A stretch of 64,000 bases of DNA from the NCBI GenBank assembly GCA_035610365.1, contig CM069436.1, positions 56,311,505 to 56,375,504 on the forward strand, read 5' to 3'. The stretch's first letter is position 1. Each line of letters opens with the position of its first letter. Shown one piece after another: positions 20,789 to 32,520 of the stretch. Position numbers and translations under genes: made by a program. Source of the stretch: Aquatica leii. Taxonomy: Eukaryota > Arthropoda > Insecta > Coleoptera > Lampyridae. The notes beneath the pieces were generated by a model, which saw only the letters and a list, made by a program, of their open reading frames with translations, had not been told where the DNA came from and searched no databases.

Positions 20789-20944
20789 TTTTAACTAAAT
20801 TTCAAGATTTTTAAAATGATTTTTCCACCTGTCGCATACTCGTTCTAATATATTAATTGAGTTTGAACACTTAATTTTATGTGGATTCCTAGTTTTCATT
20901 TTGCCACCCTAGAGCTTTTTTCGTTCATTACGTAACTACACTAA

Positions 20945-23430
20945 CGAACGAATATTGACGTTTGCGATGTTGGCAACACAAAAAAATATTTTTAGTCAAC
21001 TTCCTATATGTGATTTAGCCTATGAATTTTTTCCTGTATTGATAGATCAAATAGTTTTCGAGATACATTTAAGAATTCACGGTATATATATTAAAGTAGC
21101 AATTCACTATGTATTATTTACTCAAATTTCAACTACGTTATCTATTATCTGTGTTAAATAAGAAATGACATTAGAAAGACGAAAAACTAAAAATAACAAA
21201 CGACGATACTACTACGCCACTAACCTTACTAACAATTTACTTGGTACAACTTAAAATTACCAAAACAAGTGCGCGCCAAATTTAAGCGCATGTCAATATT
21301 TTTCAAATTATTTACTTTATTTTTGCTACAAATTAGGTTTTTAAGGAATTGAGTACATCGTTCAATCATTGAAGACTCAAAACAATACAACGGATAAATA
21401 CTTACATTGCCAACTAAAATAATACTGTTAATGTTAATGTAAACAACAAAAACATCAATTTTATTTTTTCTAGCTAATTGTAGAAATAAAAACTAAATAA
21501 CATTATATAAAATAAAAAACTTGTTAAAGTTAAAAGCTATTAACTTAAACACTATTGATAATTTTATTTTTATTAGTAACAGTTTTAGAAACTAATATAT
21601 TACTTTTGAAAAAACAAAAAAATTAATCCAGAATAAATCTTTTAGATGTTAAAATCTTATGCTAGTGGCCTAGACTTAAATGTTCATAGTGTGTCATTTA
21701 CATTACCAGAAATGCCGTTAATTATCTAACTAATTGTCAATTTTTTTTTGCCTTAATTTTTAAGAACAGCAACAATTGATTCAATTATTAATATTTCTAC
21801 AATAAACCTAGTTCCAAATCGTAAAACTTGTGCGTTATTATACCGGGTGGTGATTTTGAAAACAGCATAGCAATTATAATGCTAAATCTTTAATATTCAA
21901 TTGTTTGTTTTCCTAATTATTTTAGAAAAAGATGTTAAATAATAATATTTGTATAATCAAATGTTTTGCATTCATCCATACTATCGTTTACAATTATTGA
22001 TTTTTCAAAACCAAAAAAATATTTATGTTTTTAAAAATCTGGGTTGCCATGGAATTATAGAAACAAACACGAATATTTATTTCCATACAATGTCATTTTT
22101 GTTTTACGTTTATAATATATAACTGGTTTAATGTAAAATATTTGAATCAACAGATTACATATGGTACAACGATTCACAGAATAATACATAAAATTTGAAA
22201 CTAGAAGCACAGTATTAAATAATTTTAAGTGTAATAATTATGATTAGAGCTTACACCACAATGAGGAAAATGACAACACCTAATATGTTTGCGACAGTAG
22301 CTAAAAATTCCAATATAAGTTTATAACAAATGTGATTTGCATCACATGAATACCAATGCCATCCAAAATCGCGTGAACGTAAATTGCAAAAAAAAGGTGC
22401 GTTTTGCATGCAAATGATTGAAAAATGAAACGCAGATCGGGAATTTTTACACTGCATAATAAACCAAACGTGCAAAATTGCAGAGTATGGGTTTCTGACA
22501 ATCTACACAAAGTTAGATCTGTAAATTGAGACTCAGTATCTTCAAAAAGTTAATGTTTTGGAAGAAATATTAGTTCATCAAATTATAGGATTATTTTCTT
22601 TTAGACAAAAACCTAACTGAAAAGCGCGCCTTACAGTTGTTGGAAGAGGATATGGCTCCGGTAGTAGTCAAAGTTGCTAGAAATAACTAAGAAATTTGGT
22701 TCCAGATGTAAGGTTGTCCCGCACACGAAAACTGAGATGTGTGCAGATTTTTAAGTGGTAGTCTTTTGAATATAGTCATTGAACCAAATTCTGCAATTCA
22801 ATCAATGCTAGTAAACACCGCTATATAGTAATAGTAAATTATAAAACAAGCTTATAATCTTAGTGTTTATTGCACGAGGAAATGTTTTATACGCAATTTT
22901 TTAAAGCTAACATCATAAATTTGAAATTTTTTTTTTAAACCGACTACTTGCATGAATGTTGGATGTGATGACGATATCGTTTCGTTGAATACGATTGTTG
23001 ATATGTGTGGTGATGTGAATAAACCAATTTTGTTTTTCAAACAGTTTCACATACGCCATTTTGGACGACATGGTAAATCACGTTCCAATAGAAATTTTAC
23101 AAATAGCTTCACCAACAGATTTGTCATTGATACCAAGCAAATCACACAAGATTTATAAAAACGAGTATTTTCAAATTTTTAGACTAGAGAAAAAAGTAAG
23201 AATGCAAAAATTTTGACAGAATACATTAGCGTATATGTCAGAGCAGGTATATTTTGTAGTTTTTGCTATTAACAGCAACTAAAAAAATTAATTGTGGTAT
23301 TTTTTGTCTAGTCCAAGAGCTTGAAGACTTTATCACCATGTTGTTTGTTTTCTAAACTTAAATGCATGCTGAAGATATAGGAAAAAATTGATATATCCCA
23401 GTTTCAAAACGTCTCTGCGTTTATGAAAAG
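20945..23430. other. ~2.5 kb AT-rich DNA, no gene supported
   Basis: Short frames only. The minus frame at 22251-22475 has a hydrophobic C-terminus (FLATVANILGVVIFLIVV) but no family or gene context. Nothing else seen. Confidence 0.4.
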
Positions 23431-23439
23431 AAGTAATGC

Positions 23440-24110
23440 CGGGTAAGAACCTAAGAAATTGCCTGTATTTTCTCGTGCTCAATTTGATCAATTCTTAGTA
23501 GAAGCTCTTGATGATACATATCTCATGACAAAGGTAGGTGTATTATATTGGGTAGCTTTCTAATTTTCAATCAGTTATATATTCTTAATTTTGATAGTTG
23601 TTATTTTCGTACCCAAATTTTTGGAATATGTGGGGCATGCGAGACAGTAGAGCTGTACAACCTGTGTGTTGAAGATGTTACCAAAAAGGGCGCCATTTTG
23701 ATAGTGGATATTAAAGAAACAAAGACGTACAAAAGTAGAAAGTTTACGATCATTCCGGATGATGGCGTTGTGAATTATATAGAGTTATTTAAACAATACT
23801 TTGGCCTGCGCCCTAAGAAGGTTGGCCATAATAAGCTGTTTTATCGTTTGACATAACCTCATATGTTTATGTTTACTGGACACTGCTTCTGAAGAACGTC
23901 AGCAACTGTATTAGTCGACAGTAGAGTCGATATTTTGACGCTGAAGAAACATGGTAGCTGGAAATCCGATACAGTGGATGCCGGTTACAATAAAGAATTT
24001 GTTGAAAATAAGGTGAAGATTGCAAGAATTATTGTTTCTGGGATAGTTGCCAAAAATATAGATACTGAACGAAAAGTTGTAGACCTTCCTGATAGCTCTG
24101 GTATGGCTAT
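23440..24110 (+). pseudogene. Crypton-like tyrosine recombinase relic
   Basis: Readable pieces: KKLPVFSRAQFDQFLVEALD with DTYLMTK (23456-23533), QIFGICGACETVELYNLCVE (23614-23673), IKETKTYKSRKFTI (23710-23751), FKQYFGLRPKKVGHNKLFYR (23788-23847), FTGHCF-stop-RTSATVLVD (23875-23922), then ILTLKKHGSWKSDTVDAGYN (23932-23991). This is the order of arthropod tyrosine-recombinase proteins related to Cryptons. The catalytic box HxxR has its Arg region interrupted by TGA at 23890-23892. The first catalytic Arg (after GAC) reads Glu. The HG.WKS box and the Tyr (AGY) remain. The stretch 23534-23597 starts GT and ends AG like a 64-bp intron, but removing it leaves a one-base frame offset. The enzyme would excise and reinsert DNA by strand exchange. 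Confidence 0.8.
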
Positions 24111-24531
24111 TTCAAATAATAATAATTGTATTTTTTATATACGTTTAGCAAAGTAGAGCGCAGTTGCCTGTATTATTGTTAAACCATGTATGATTATTTA
24201 AATAAAAGTTGATGACGTCGTTGTTTCTATGGTAGTTTTGTTGCAAGGGTGCAATAAAAATGGAAATTATGAACGATATCTGGTTAGCAACAATGATGCT
24301 AAGATAGAAAAACAGTTTATTTAAAATAACTTGTTTCAAAATAATAAAAAAATATGTTCAAACTGATTGATAACAACCACAAAATAAATGAATTTAAAGT
24401 ACTACATCGAAGTATCAAAACAAATGCAATAGTAATTGATAAAATTAGTTTTTCTACGACTAACAGATAATACAATACATTGTATGTTTAATTGCGATTA
24501 GGCAACGTTGAGCATTGTGATTGTCTAATTT

Positions 24532-24594
24532 CATTTCTGTACAGGTCAAAGTCATTTCCGTACTGGTCAAACCCATCAACGTACAGGATAATGA
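24532..24594. repeat. 21-bp tandem repeat, three units
   Basis: Units 24532-24552, 24553-24573 and 24574-24594 share CATTTCYGTACNGGTCAAA, the third more diverged. The period is a multiple of three. No flanking gene supports a coding role. Confidence 0.6.
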
Positions 24595-24599
24595 ATTAA

Positions 24600-27505
24600 A
24601 AGAACATAATTTAGAAGACTTTAACAAATATTCCGTGCATCGCGAATTATAAAATTGGAAAACGAAATCAATGAGGGTCATGTAGAAGGTATTGCATTAC
24701 TTTTATAGCGTAAAAAGAGTGATTTATAAATTACATATTTTAGGTTATATTCGTAAACGTTGACATTTAGTGGTTACTTTTTTGTAATACAAATTAAATA
24801 TATTTTAGAAATTCAAGGTAATTAGAATAAGCAAAAACTTCCAGTTTGCAATATAGCTACTTGTTTTCTTGCAGGGTTTTCTTTTGATGGAAAGGAAATG
24901 TTAACAGTAATTTATCGGACATTTGCTTTTGCAGTGTTATAAACAGAATAAGTAATCCAATCCTTGAAATAAAATCACTCATTTTATAATGACATGCTCA
25001 AATTAACTTACAGAAGTCAGTATTCATTAGACAATCTATTAGTTTTTTGAACTGCCTAACAATTCAGAAGTAACCAATTATCTTTTGACGTTCATCGAGA
25101 GTTGCAAGATACCAAAATGTTTCTTTTGCACATGCCTGCTATCTGTTTATTATTTATCCTTATAATAATGCAGTTTTTATAAGTGTTTATGTATACTTTC
25201 ACTACATATTATATTATAATCTTTAAAAAATAATCTATTCGCACATTGTTGCTACTTAGTTAAAAGTTTAATCACAAGCACTTTAGTCTTACGTTATAAT
25301 AAATAACACAAAATAAACATAAATAGAATCAATTGTTACAAGACTAATGCAAACCACTGGTTTATACATTGAAAAAATTATATATTTAGATGTAATTATA
25401 AGCAAAAGCACTGAATCACTTGTTTCCTTTTACCTATAATGTGTTTTGTTAACAATTCATTTCTCATATTTAAATTAGTTTTGCAGTAAAGATTATTGCA
25501 GCACATTAGATCCATTAGAATAATGAACTATCTTGCATTTTCTAAAAGGAATTTTTTTTCAATTTTTTAACTGCGATGTTTTTATTATCTTCTAAGTTTT
25601 GGAAGCTATATTCTTAAAAATAACACTTATTAGTTTCAAATTATCTTTAAACATTTACAAATTTACCTTATTTGCTTTGTAATTCACATCCACACGTTAT
25701 TCGGTTGAGGCTTCTAGGAAAAACTATCACATATCTACATTTCTCAGAACTTGACGACATTGTTAACGATTCAGGCTTTGACATAAATAGATTTCTTTTA
25801 TTTACTAGCTGCAAATGAAAAATCTTGTCATTGAATCATTTGTACTTTTAAAGCTAATCCAACTCGGTCATATTAAGTTATGCTTGCAATTAATGCAAAA
25901 AAAATATTTAAACACTAAATGATTTGAAGTTAACCAAAATTACATGTATTTAAAGCAAATAAATTATACTCATCATTTCCTTAACTAGAGTCGTAGAAAA
26001 AGTATACTGTACAATTTGCAGAGAATGTGTATTGCCATCTCGTACGAATTGCCAACCTCGCCTTCGGCTCGGCTGCAAATTTTCATACTCGTTGGCAATG
26101 ACAATCATTACTTACTCATTATACAATATACTATTCTGTTGATGCTGATTATTTCTTAATATATCTTAAAACTTTAAACGCAACATTATTATGAATATTA
26201 TAAGATTTAAACCTATGCTTTTATTAATTAAATATAGTAGCACTTTAACTAATAAATAATTTTGAGTATCAAGATATAAAAATCAGAAGTTACATAAATA
26301 ATTCTGAAATCACTTTTCTTGTATTAGACTAAAACAAAGCATTTGTTTAGTACAGTAAAAACATTTGTAATTTATTTCATCCAGTTCAATAGAGAAACAT
26401 TAATTTGCTTTAGTAAGTACTTAACCTTTAGTGACCAAATAGTTACTTACAACAATAAAACTTCTTAAAAAATTGTTTCTAAAAGTAGTAGTTGCTGCAG
26501 TAAGCATAGCATTGCAATTTTATGTCAATAATATATTATTATTAATTATTTGCAAGTTTGAGGTTGTAAAAAATGTATCAAGCTATTAGATTAATTACAT
26601 TTAAAACTAACAATAAACTAAAATTTAAAAAAAAAATAAACTAAAAAATGGTACTTATGTTACGAAATAGATTAAAAAACTTGCGTTAGGTACATATTTC
26701 ATTTTACTGATCAGTTAAAGATTAAAAAGTTATAAAACCTTTACATCAAAACTTTTTAGTCAAACCTTTCAAAATTTGTTAAAATTGTATATGAGTTTAC
26801 ATAATTAATACCTAGTAAAAAACGAAAACTAATATTAGTAATTAATTTTTTTTCCTAAATAATTTACTGTTTCTATAGAAATGTATCTGCAGTATGGTGA
26901 TTTCAAAATTTTTCTTAAAAAAATTTAAATTTGTTTTTGTTTTACAAAACAGAAAGTATATTATTGTATAAACAAAGTTAGATTACAAAACAATTATTAT
27001 TAAAAATGTTTTTCATTTGTTAAGTCGCTTGTTGTTTTAAAAAACATGTTGTAAGATTATCTATTGTAAAATGCATTAAAACATGAGTAAACAGAATGTA
27101 GCGTGTAATTTCTATCGGATACTAGCTTTTATTAGCATACGTGTTTTAGATCGCATACAGTGAATTTGCTGAACACTAGTAATAATCTCTCCAAATTTAG
27201 TGTTAATCAATTACATATTAAATATATACAAACACAGAACCGATTACTATATGAATGTAAATAACATTAATTTTTAAACAATAAAAACGTAACATTTTAT
27301 TTTAAATTTAATGGGTATCTATGGTTTCAATCACAAACAAAGAAAAGAGTATCAAATGTATACAATTCGACATTACAACGCCCTGAAAGGCAATTTTTCA
27401 AACAAAAATGCTACTTTACCGACAAACAAAAGCAATTGATTTTATTTAAATTCAAAAATATTTATTTATGTAAAAATAAAACATTTTTTACAGTTTTTTA
27501 ATTAT
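24600..27505. other. ~2.9 kb AT-rich DNA, no gene seen
   Basis: No supported frames. Contains one GC-capped hairpin at 26030-26100 (separate entry). Confidence 0.5.
26030..26100. repeat. GC-capped hairpin, structural analogue of 5327-5398
   Basis: Outer arms ATTGCCATCTCGTACGAATT and the complement of ATTGCCAACGAGTATGAAAA-TT pair imperfectly around an apex with CCTCGCCTTCGGCTCGG. It shares the downstream phrase TCATACTCG and the GC cap style with the copies at 5327 and 52540, although the sequence is diverged. Confidence 0.5.
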
Positions 27506-27509
27506 TATA

Positions 27510-28750
27510 CAGGGTTATTACAAAAGAAATAGACATTTTCAATAGCTTCTAAAAAATCAAACTGGTGTATTTGAATATAGTAAGTGATATAGGTTTATAG
27601 GGTATTTCTTAAAGTTTATGTTGGTACAACTGTTAGGTTGGTACTGCTGTTACAACAACTAAGAACGACCAGTCTAGCAAAATGGCCGCTACTAAAGTGG
27701 AGAAAAGCAATCAATCTATGACTGGTAGAAACGTTTCGAAAATAGTGGATGTCTGTGTAAAAGAAAGAGTACTGGAAGACCTCCTGTAACAGAAGAACAA
27801 ATTGATAGTGTTCGTGATGTTTATTTACGAAATCCAAGAAAATCGACTACATCAGCAAGTTTAGAATTACAAATTCCTCAACCTACTGTGTGGAAAATTC
27901 TGCGGAAACGAAACCGTATAAATTGCAGTTAGTACAAAGTTTAAATGCCGGTGATAAAGTTGTACGTAACAATTTTTGTCTGGAGATGCAACAATGTCTT
28001 GAAAATGACGACACATTCTTTAATCGCCTAATTTTCAGTGATAAATGTACCTTTCACATTAGTGGAAAAGTTAATAGACATAATATAAGGATATGGGACA
28101 CAGAAAACCCAAAAGCGACTTTACAACAAATACGCGATTCCCCTAAAGTTAACGTGTTTTGTGCTTTATCTTGTGAAAAGGTTTACGGGCCGTTCTTCTT
28201 TCACGAAGTGTCAGTAACCGGAATAATTTATCTGGACATGTTACACGAATGGTTAATGCCTCAACTACAGGAAGATAGTGATAACTTCGTTTTTGTACAA
28301 GATGGAGCTCCGCCTCACTGGCACTTACAGGTCAAAGAATATCTGGATGAACATCTTCCTAGACGACGGATCGGCCGTGCAAGTGAGGAAAACGTTGTGC
28401 TTAAGCCGTGGCCACCTCGTAGTCCAGATTTAACGCTCTGCGACTATTTCTTGTGGGGTTATGTAAAAGACAAAGTTTTCATACCACCGCTTTCTGTTGA
28501 TATCCTCGAACTTAGACAACGTATCATATATGCTCTTGCTACAGTTGACCGTCACATGCTTAATAGCGTGTGGCAAGAATACGACTACCGTGTTGATATC
28601 TATTGTGTTACCAATGGTGCACACATTGAACATTTGTAAAAATTTTAAATAAAAACTTAATAATTTCTTCTTTATAATCATATAAGTAATAATCTTAACT
28701 TTTCAAAAATAAATTTTCTATAAGCTATCCAAACTGTATATTTCTTTTGT
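27510..28750 (+). mobile_element. Tc1/mariner-like transposon with both TIRs
   Basis: Left TIR CAGGGTTATTACAAAAGAAA-TA (27510-27531) and its exact complement at 28729-28750. TA duplications at 27508-27509 and 28751-28752. Length 1241 bp, usual for the superfamily. It contains one transposase gene filling most of the interior. The intact 22-bp TIRs and open C-terminal catalytic domain mean a fairly recent insertion, but the transposase N-terminal part is frameshifted, so this copy is probably non-autonomous. Confidence 0.97.
27682..28639 (+). pseudogene. Tc1/mariner-type DDE transposase, N-terminal frameshifts
   Basis: The catalytic domain is open from 27890 to the stop at 28639. Motifs: LIFSDKCTFHISGKVNRHNI (first Asp), VFVQDGAPPHWHLQVKEYLD (second Asp), LKPWPPRSPDLTLCDYFLWG (third Asp) and a C-terminal YCVTNGAHIEHL. 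The first frame begins at ATG 27682 (MAATKVEKSNQSMTGRN), and helix-turn-helix segments follow in other frames: TGRPPVTEEQIDSVRDVYLR and QIPQPTVWKILRKR (27775-27900), the DNA-binding region that recognises the TIR. Two frameshifts, near 27750 and near 27905, separate it from the catalytic frame. The Met at 27890 is an internal codon, not the native start. The protein would cut out the element and insert it at TA. Confidence 0.93.
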
Positions 28751-29024
28751 AATAACCCTGTATTATTACATACAAAAAGTATATAAAATTTAAAACAATA
28801 AATAATAAATATATATAGTATGCCAGCCTTCTCTCGGGATGGTATTCTACAAATGTTGGTTCTGCAATTTTTTTTATTCTAGTCAATTCATTTTTATATT
28901 TCTTTTTTAATCTTAGCTTGGAAATGGCACTGATCAATGCAGGGATACTAAGTGTTAGTAAGTCAGCACAGGCATAGTTAAGTTAATTGTTTAATTATAA
29001 TTGTTTTTTGAACCAAAGTGTAAG

Positions 29025-29096
29025 TTTTACAAAAAAAATCACTGATATCGCAAATCTTGCAATTATCGGAAGGTGTTGAAAAGAAACACAATATTA
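29025..29096 (+). repeat. Dispersed repeat R2, left part (interrupted copy)
   Basis: The block TCACTGATATCGCAAATCTT continuing to GCAATTATCGGAAGGT recurs at 34475-34520. The repeat resumes after the TIR element, at about 30400. No coding capacity. Confidence 0.75.
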
Positions 29097-30375
29097 CCCA
29101 GTAAACACGGATTGAAACTGTTACAGTCACAAAATTAAAACAATTGTTTCAATACGTTGTTTCGTGTTAGTTCCATTTTTATATCATTTACATGTAACTG
29201 ACAGTGAATAAATTGAAAGAGTTCCGATGTTTCACAATCAGTTTTGAACCGTTTCAGTACTTGCAATTTTTTTCCCATAATCAGCAACCGGTTAAAAACT
29301 GATTTGTTAAATCCGAATATTTTTTGAATAACTAGAATTGCTTGAAGATCGATTAAATAAGATTGAATTATTTTCAAAACAGTAGAATCGTTCTAGGAAA
29401 AACGAATACTTAGTCAGCATTAGTCGTTGCTATACTTTTGATTACTGTCGTCAACGCTTGCGCTGCAAATTGATATCTTTTCACTTGTTCGGTTGTAGTT
29501 TGATAAGTGATGCTGTGTGTACAATTGTGTACAATTACGAAATGGAACAATAAACGGTAAGTCGAAATATTTTATTATAATCCATAAATGTAATCAATAT
29601 TATTATCATTTCTGTTCTTTATGTATCATGTTTTAATTTGTATGAAAAAAATATAAATTAACACACATGGTTGCGTTAAGGTAGATTATTGCGTAAATCT
29701 GATGATACATTTATAATTACAGTTCAATTCTTCAAGTTTTCTATACGATTATGTACAGCTAAAGGTATTCACAGTGTTTTTATAACTTTCTTATAATTGC
29801 TAAAGTGATATTTATATTAAGTTTGTGTTTTTATTTAAAAATGTAATTAACTTTGTGTAACTCTATGATTATGTATGTATATAAATGAAATATTTATTTC
29901 TATGTTACAGATGCGGTTAAAAGTTGCTACCCAACAGTAACTGATGCAGTTTTCGAGGCTTCCGTGAAAAGACCACATCAAAGAAATTTGCAATATGTAA
30001 AAAACTCAATGTGATAATGTATTTAAAAATATTTATTGTGCAATAAAATTTGAAACGTGCATTCGAAAATGTATTATTATATTATTGAAAGAATTGTTTT
30101 AGTTGATTATTGAAACAAAAAAATCATACATGTATCGATCATTTAGTATCAGTTCAAGAACGAAGCTTTTAAAACGTAAACCGAATGCAACATTTAGTTT
30201 GCAACAGATTTGAATTTAAAATACCGAAACTATACTGATTCAAATAAGTGAAACAGGGATGGACTTATAGCTATTTTATTGCAGTTAGGTTTCTTTTATG
30301 TTTGAAACAAGAGTGAATCATAAATTTTTTGTTTTGAAACTGTTACTAGACATTATCAATTTTGTGTTTACTGGG
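29097..30375. mobile_element. 1279-bp TIR element (CCCAGTAAACAC ends) inserted in repeat R2
   Basis: Starts CCCAGTAAACAC (29097) and ends with the exact complement GTGTTTACTGGG (30375). TA on both sides (29095-29096, 30376-30377). The flanks belong together: the homologous R2 copy at 34475-34790 has no such element. The interior contains a possible exon-like segment (29911-30014) and a minus frame of 80 codons at 29135-29377 with no recognised domain. Ends resemble the 140-bp MITE at 4536 in the CCCA start and TA target. Superfamily not identified. Confidence 0.75.
29911..30014 (+). pseudogene. Possible terminal exon, DUF4806-like
   Basis: A polypyrimidine/AG acceptor (…TCTATGTTACAG at 29899-29910) is followed by a short frame reading AVKSCYPTVTDAVFEASVKR then PHQRNLQYVKNSM and stop. 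Its phrase structure resembles the C-terminal part of DUF4806-type sequences seen in many insect proteins and transposons. The resemblance is from memory and weak. No upstream exon was identified. Confidence 0.3.
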
Positions 30376-30399
30376 TACCTACGTAATATAATGAACAAG

Positions 30400-30650
30400 A
30401 TTTATTACAATTTTCAAAAATAAGAATGCATACAAAAATAACAAAAAAAAATCACAAATAACTATTTTATAACTATTCTAGGAACATATTAAACAAGAAT
30501 AGAGTCGTATCATAATTCACCAATTGTTTGCACCTATTTATCATTTGTCCATGAAATTCCTCAAAACTCTTTCCCATAACCCCTTTATTGCTGGAAGATG
30601 ATGAATCAGCAACACCAATGACTTATATAGAGTTTTTCTGATAAATATTT
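30400..30650 (+). repeat. Dispersed repeat R2, right part (interrupted copy)
   Basis: Matches 34525-34760: shared blocks ATTTTCAAAAA-AAGAATGCATAC, AGAATNNAGTCGTATNATA-TTCACCAATT, CTGNAAGATGATGAATCAGC and AACNCCAATGAC-ATATAGA. No gene. Confidence 0.75.
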
Positions 30651-30659
30651 ATAATTATT

Positions 30660-31530
30660 AATTATATCGTTAACAAAATGCTCAATAAACTCTGACATAA
30701 GTTCGCGACTTTCTTTATTCTATCAGTAGTCCACTGTTGGCACTAACATTAAGACGCAATGTTTTTGTTTTCCATGTTATGCAAAAAAAGGTAAAAACAT
30801 TGAGACTCACGTCCACTGATCGCCTTTTTTGCTGGCTTAGATACGGTTGAGAGCATTCGGATAAATGTAAAATTTTTTCTAGACACAATCAATTTGAGAG
30901 CCAAAGTGTAAATTTTAGGAATTTAGTCAGAATTTGATTAAATACGCTTAGATTCATTAAGCAATTTATATCGCGTGATCCCTGACAATTGTTTCACCAC
31001 ACTCTATTTAATTGACGCGCATTTAAAAAAGATAACAGAACTAAATGATTACTGGATTTTACCCGAATTTTATATAGGTTCACAGTTCAACAGCTTCTAA
31101 GATTATGACACGATTTGAGCTACGTTGCAAAGTAAAGATTTCACTTTTGGAAATTTGCATTCACAGTTTATAAAAAATAGATTTTTTCAACAGTTTGTTG
31201 CGTTCGCGATTCCATGTCATATCTAAAGAAGACTTACAGCAGATTGGAATAGATAGAATTAAATTTAAATAATAATTCTCAATTTTTTTGCGTTAAACAG
31301 TATCTCAGTTCATCGCATCTATCGTACAATAATCAAATAAAAAACTTACAAACGCAAGTTCAAATAAATTTAACTAATTTCTGACCTTATCCCTAATCCT
31401 CAAATTGAAGATTACGTATTGCGGTTTGTTGGGTCTTGACTGGACACAAGTTGGCAACCACGTAACAATTTGTCACTAACTAATAACTTTATACAAAACG
31501 TACACTCAAAAGAAAAATAATAATAATTAA
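30660..31530. other. AT-rich spacer
   Basis: No gene or repeat recognised. Confidence 0.5.
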
Positions 31531-31539
31531 TTTCCGTGA

Positions 31540-31790
31540 AAGAAACCAGCCTCTCAGTAACTCTCCTTTCGCGAGTACAAAAAAAAAACACCACCCGTCA
31601 GTAACTTTTCTTTGGATACGTAAAAAAAACCAGCGCATAAATTACTTTTTTGAGTAGAAAAAAAAAAACCAGCGCGTAAATTAACTCTCTTGCGCAAGTA
31701 CGCTAAAAACAGTCCGAAAGTAACTTCTTTTTAGCGAGTAAGTCAAAAGAAAAACTCCCGTTTGCAACTTTCTTCGTTTTTTGCACCTCA
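31540..31790. repeat. Degenerate minisatellite, ~45-55 bp units
   Basis: About five units, each with an AACCAGC/CACC block, a GTAA(C/A)TTNCTTT block, a GCGNGTA block and an oligo(A) tail. Phrases such as AAACCAGCGCATAAATTACT, AAACCAGCGCGTAAATTAAC and GTCAGTAACTTTTCTTTGGA show the register. Unit length varies because of the A-runs. No gene overlaps on either strand with supportable content. Confidence 0.65.
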
Positions 31791-31799
31791 TTAAGGTTT

Positions 31800-32515
31800 T
31801 TAAAACATTCGTTTAAAACTCTCCTCTTTGTATGCAATTTTGATTTTATTTTCTAAAACGCTTTTTTCTGATTGGTTAAGTTCTTCAACCCTCTCAGTAC
31901 TAAATCTGCCACTAAATTGGCTTTTTTTTTACTCAATCTTTTGAAAGCAGCGTTATGTTTCTTTCTACCCTTAAGATGTTACGACGTTTTGTTACTGGGC
32001 GGTGCTCCGTGTTTCAAATGGAAAAAAAAATTACTGATTCTACAAGTTTTTCTCCTATGAATACTAAACAAATGTGCTACTGACTATAAAAAAGCATTAA
32101 AGAGATAAAATTTGCTTTAACATAAATCCTTTCTCTAGGGTAATAATCTTTACAATTGCTTGACTGTTGGTACAATTTCAACATTCAAAATTTACTCAAA
32201 TTTTATTTTACATACTTTCGTCCTATGTTGATAACTTTACAATGAATTCGTTTATGACTTAAACTAGTAATTACTGATAGTTTTTGTTATAAAACTTTAT
32301 AAATTAGATTTATTAAATTATTTCTTGGTTTACGTATTTTAAGATTTGAACATGAATTATCGGTATAGTAGAACATGTTTGTTTCGGGTAGCTTTGTCGG
32401 TGTCGTAATATTATACTAGGTTGTTCGTCTTGTAGATCATGCCTGCATCGAAACCACCACAATTTTTGTATGAAAATGATTTGCTTAATAACTTAAAATA
32501 ATGAATAAACTATAA
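31800..32515. other. AT-rich spacer
   Basis: Short frames only. Nothing recognised. Confidence 0.5.
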
Positions 32516-32520
32516 CCCTA

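Noticed and set aside
20462..20911. A DNA element bounded by CCACCCT/AGGGTGG-like ends related to 10017-11353
   Set aside because: The ACCACCCTTTAATTTTGCC at about 20477 and TTTTGCCACCCTAG near 20900 are in the same orientation, not inverted, and the rest shows no similarity to the long-TIR element.
22251..22475. Minus frame with hydrophobic C-terminus as a receptor exon
   Set aside because: Short, no family motif, overlapping alternative frames, and no other exons nearby.
23534..23597. Confirmed intron in the recombinase gene
   Set aside because: Has GT and AG ends, but splicing leaves the downstream reading frame one base off. It may simply be a degraded stretch, so it is mentioned only as a possibility.
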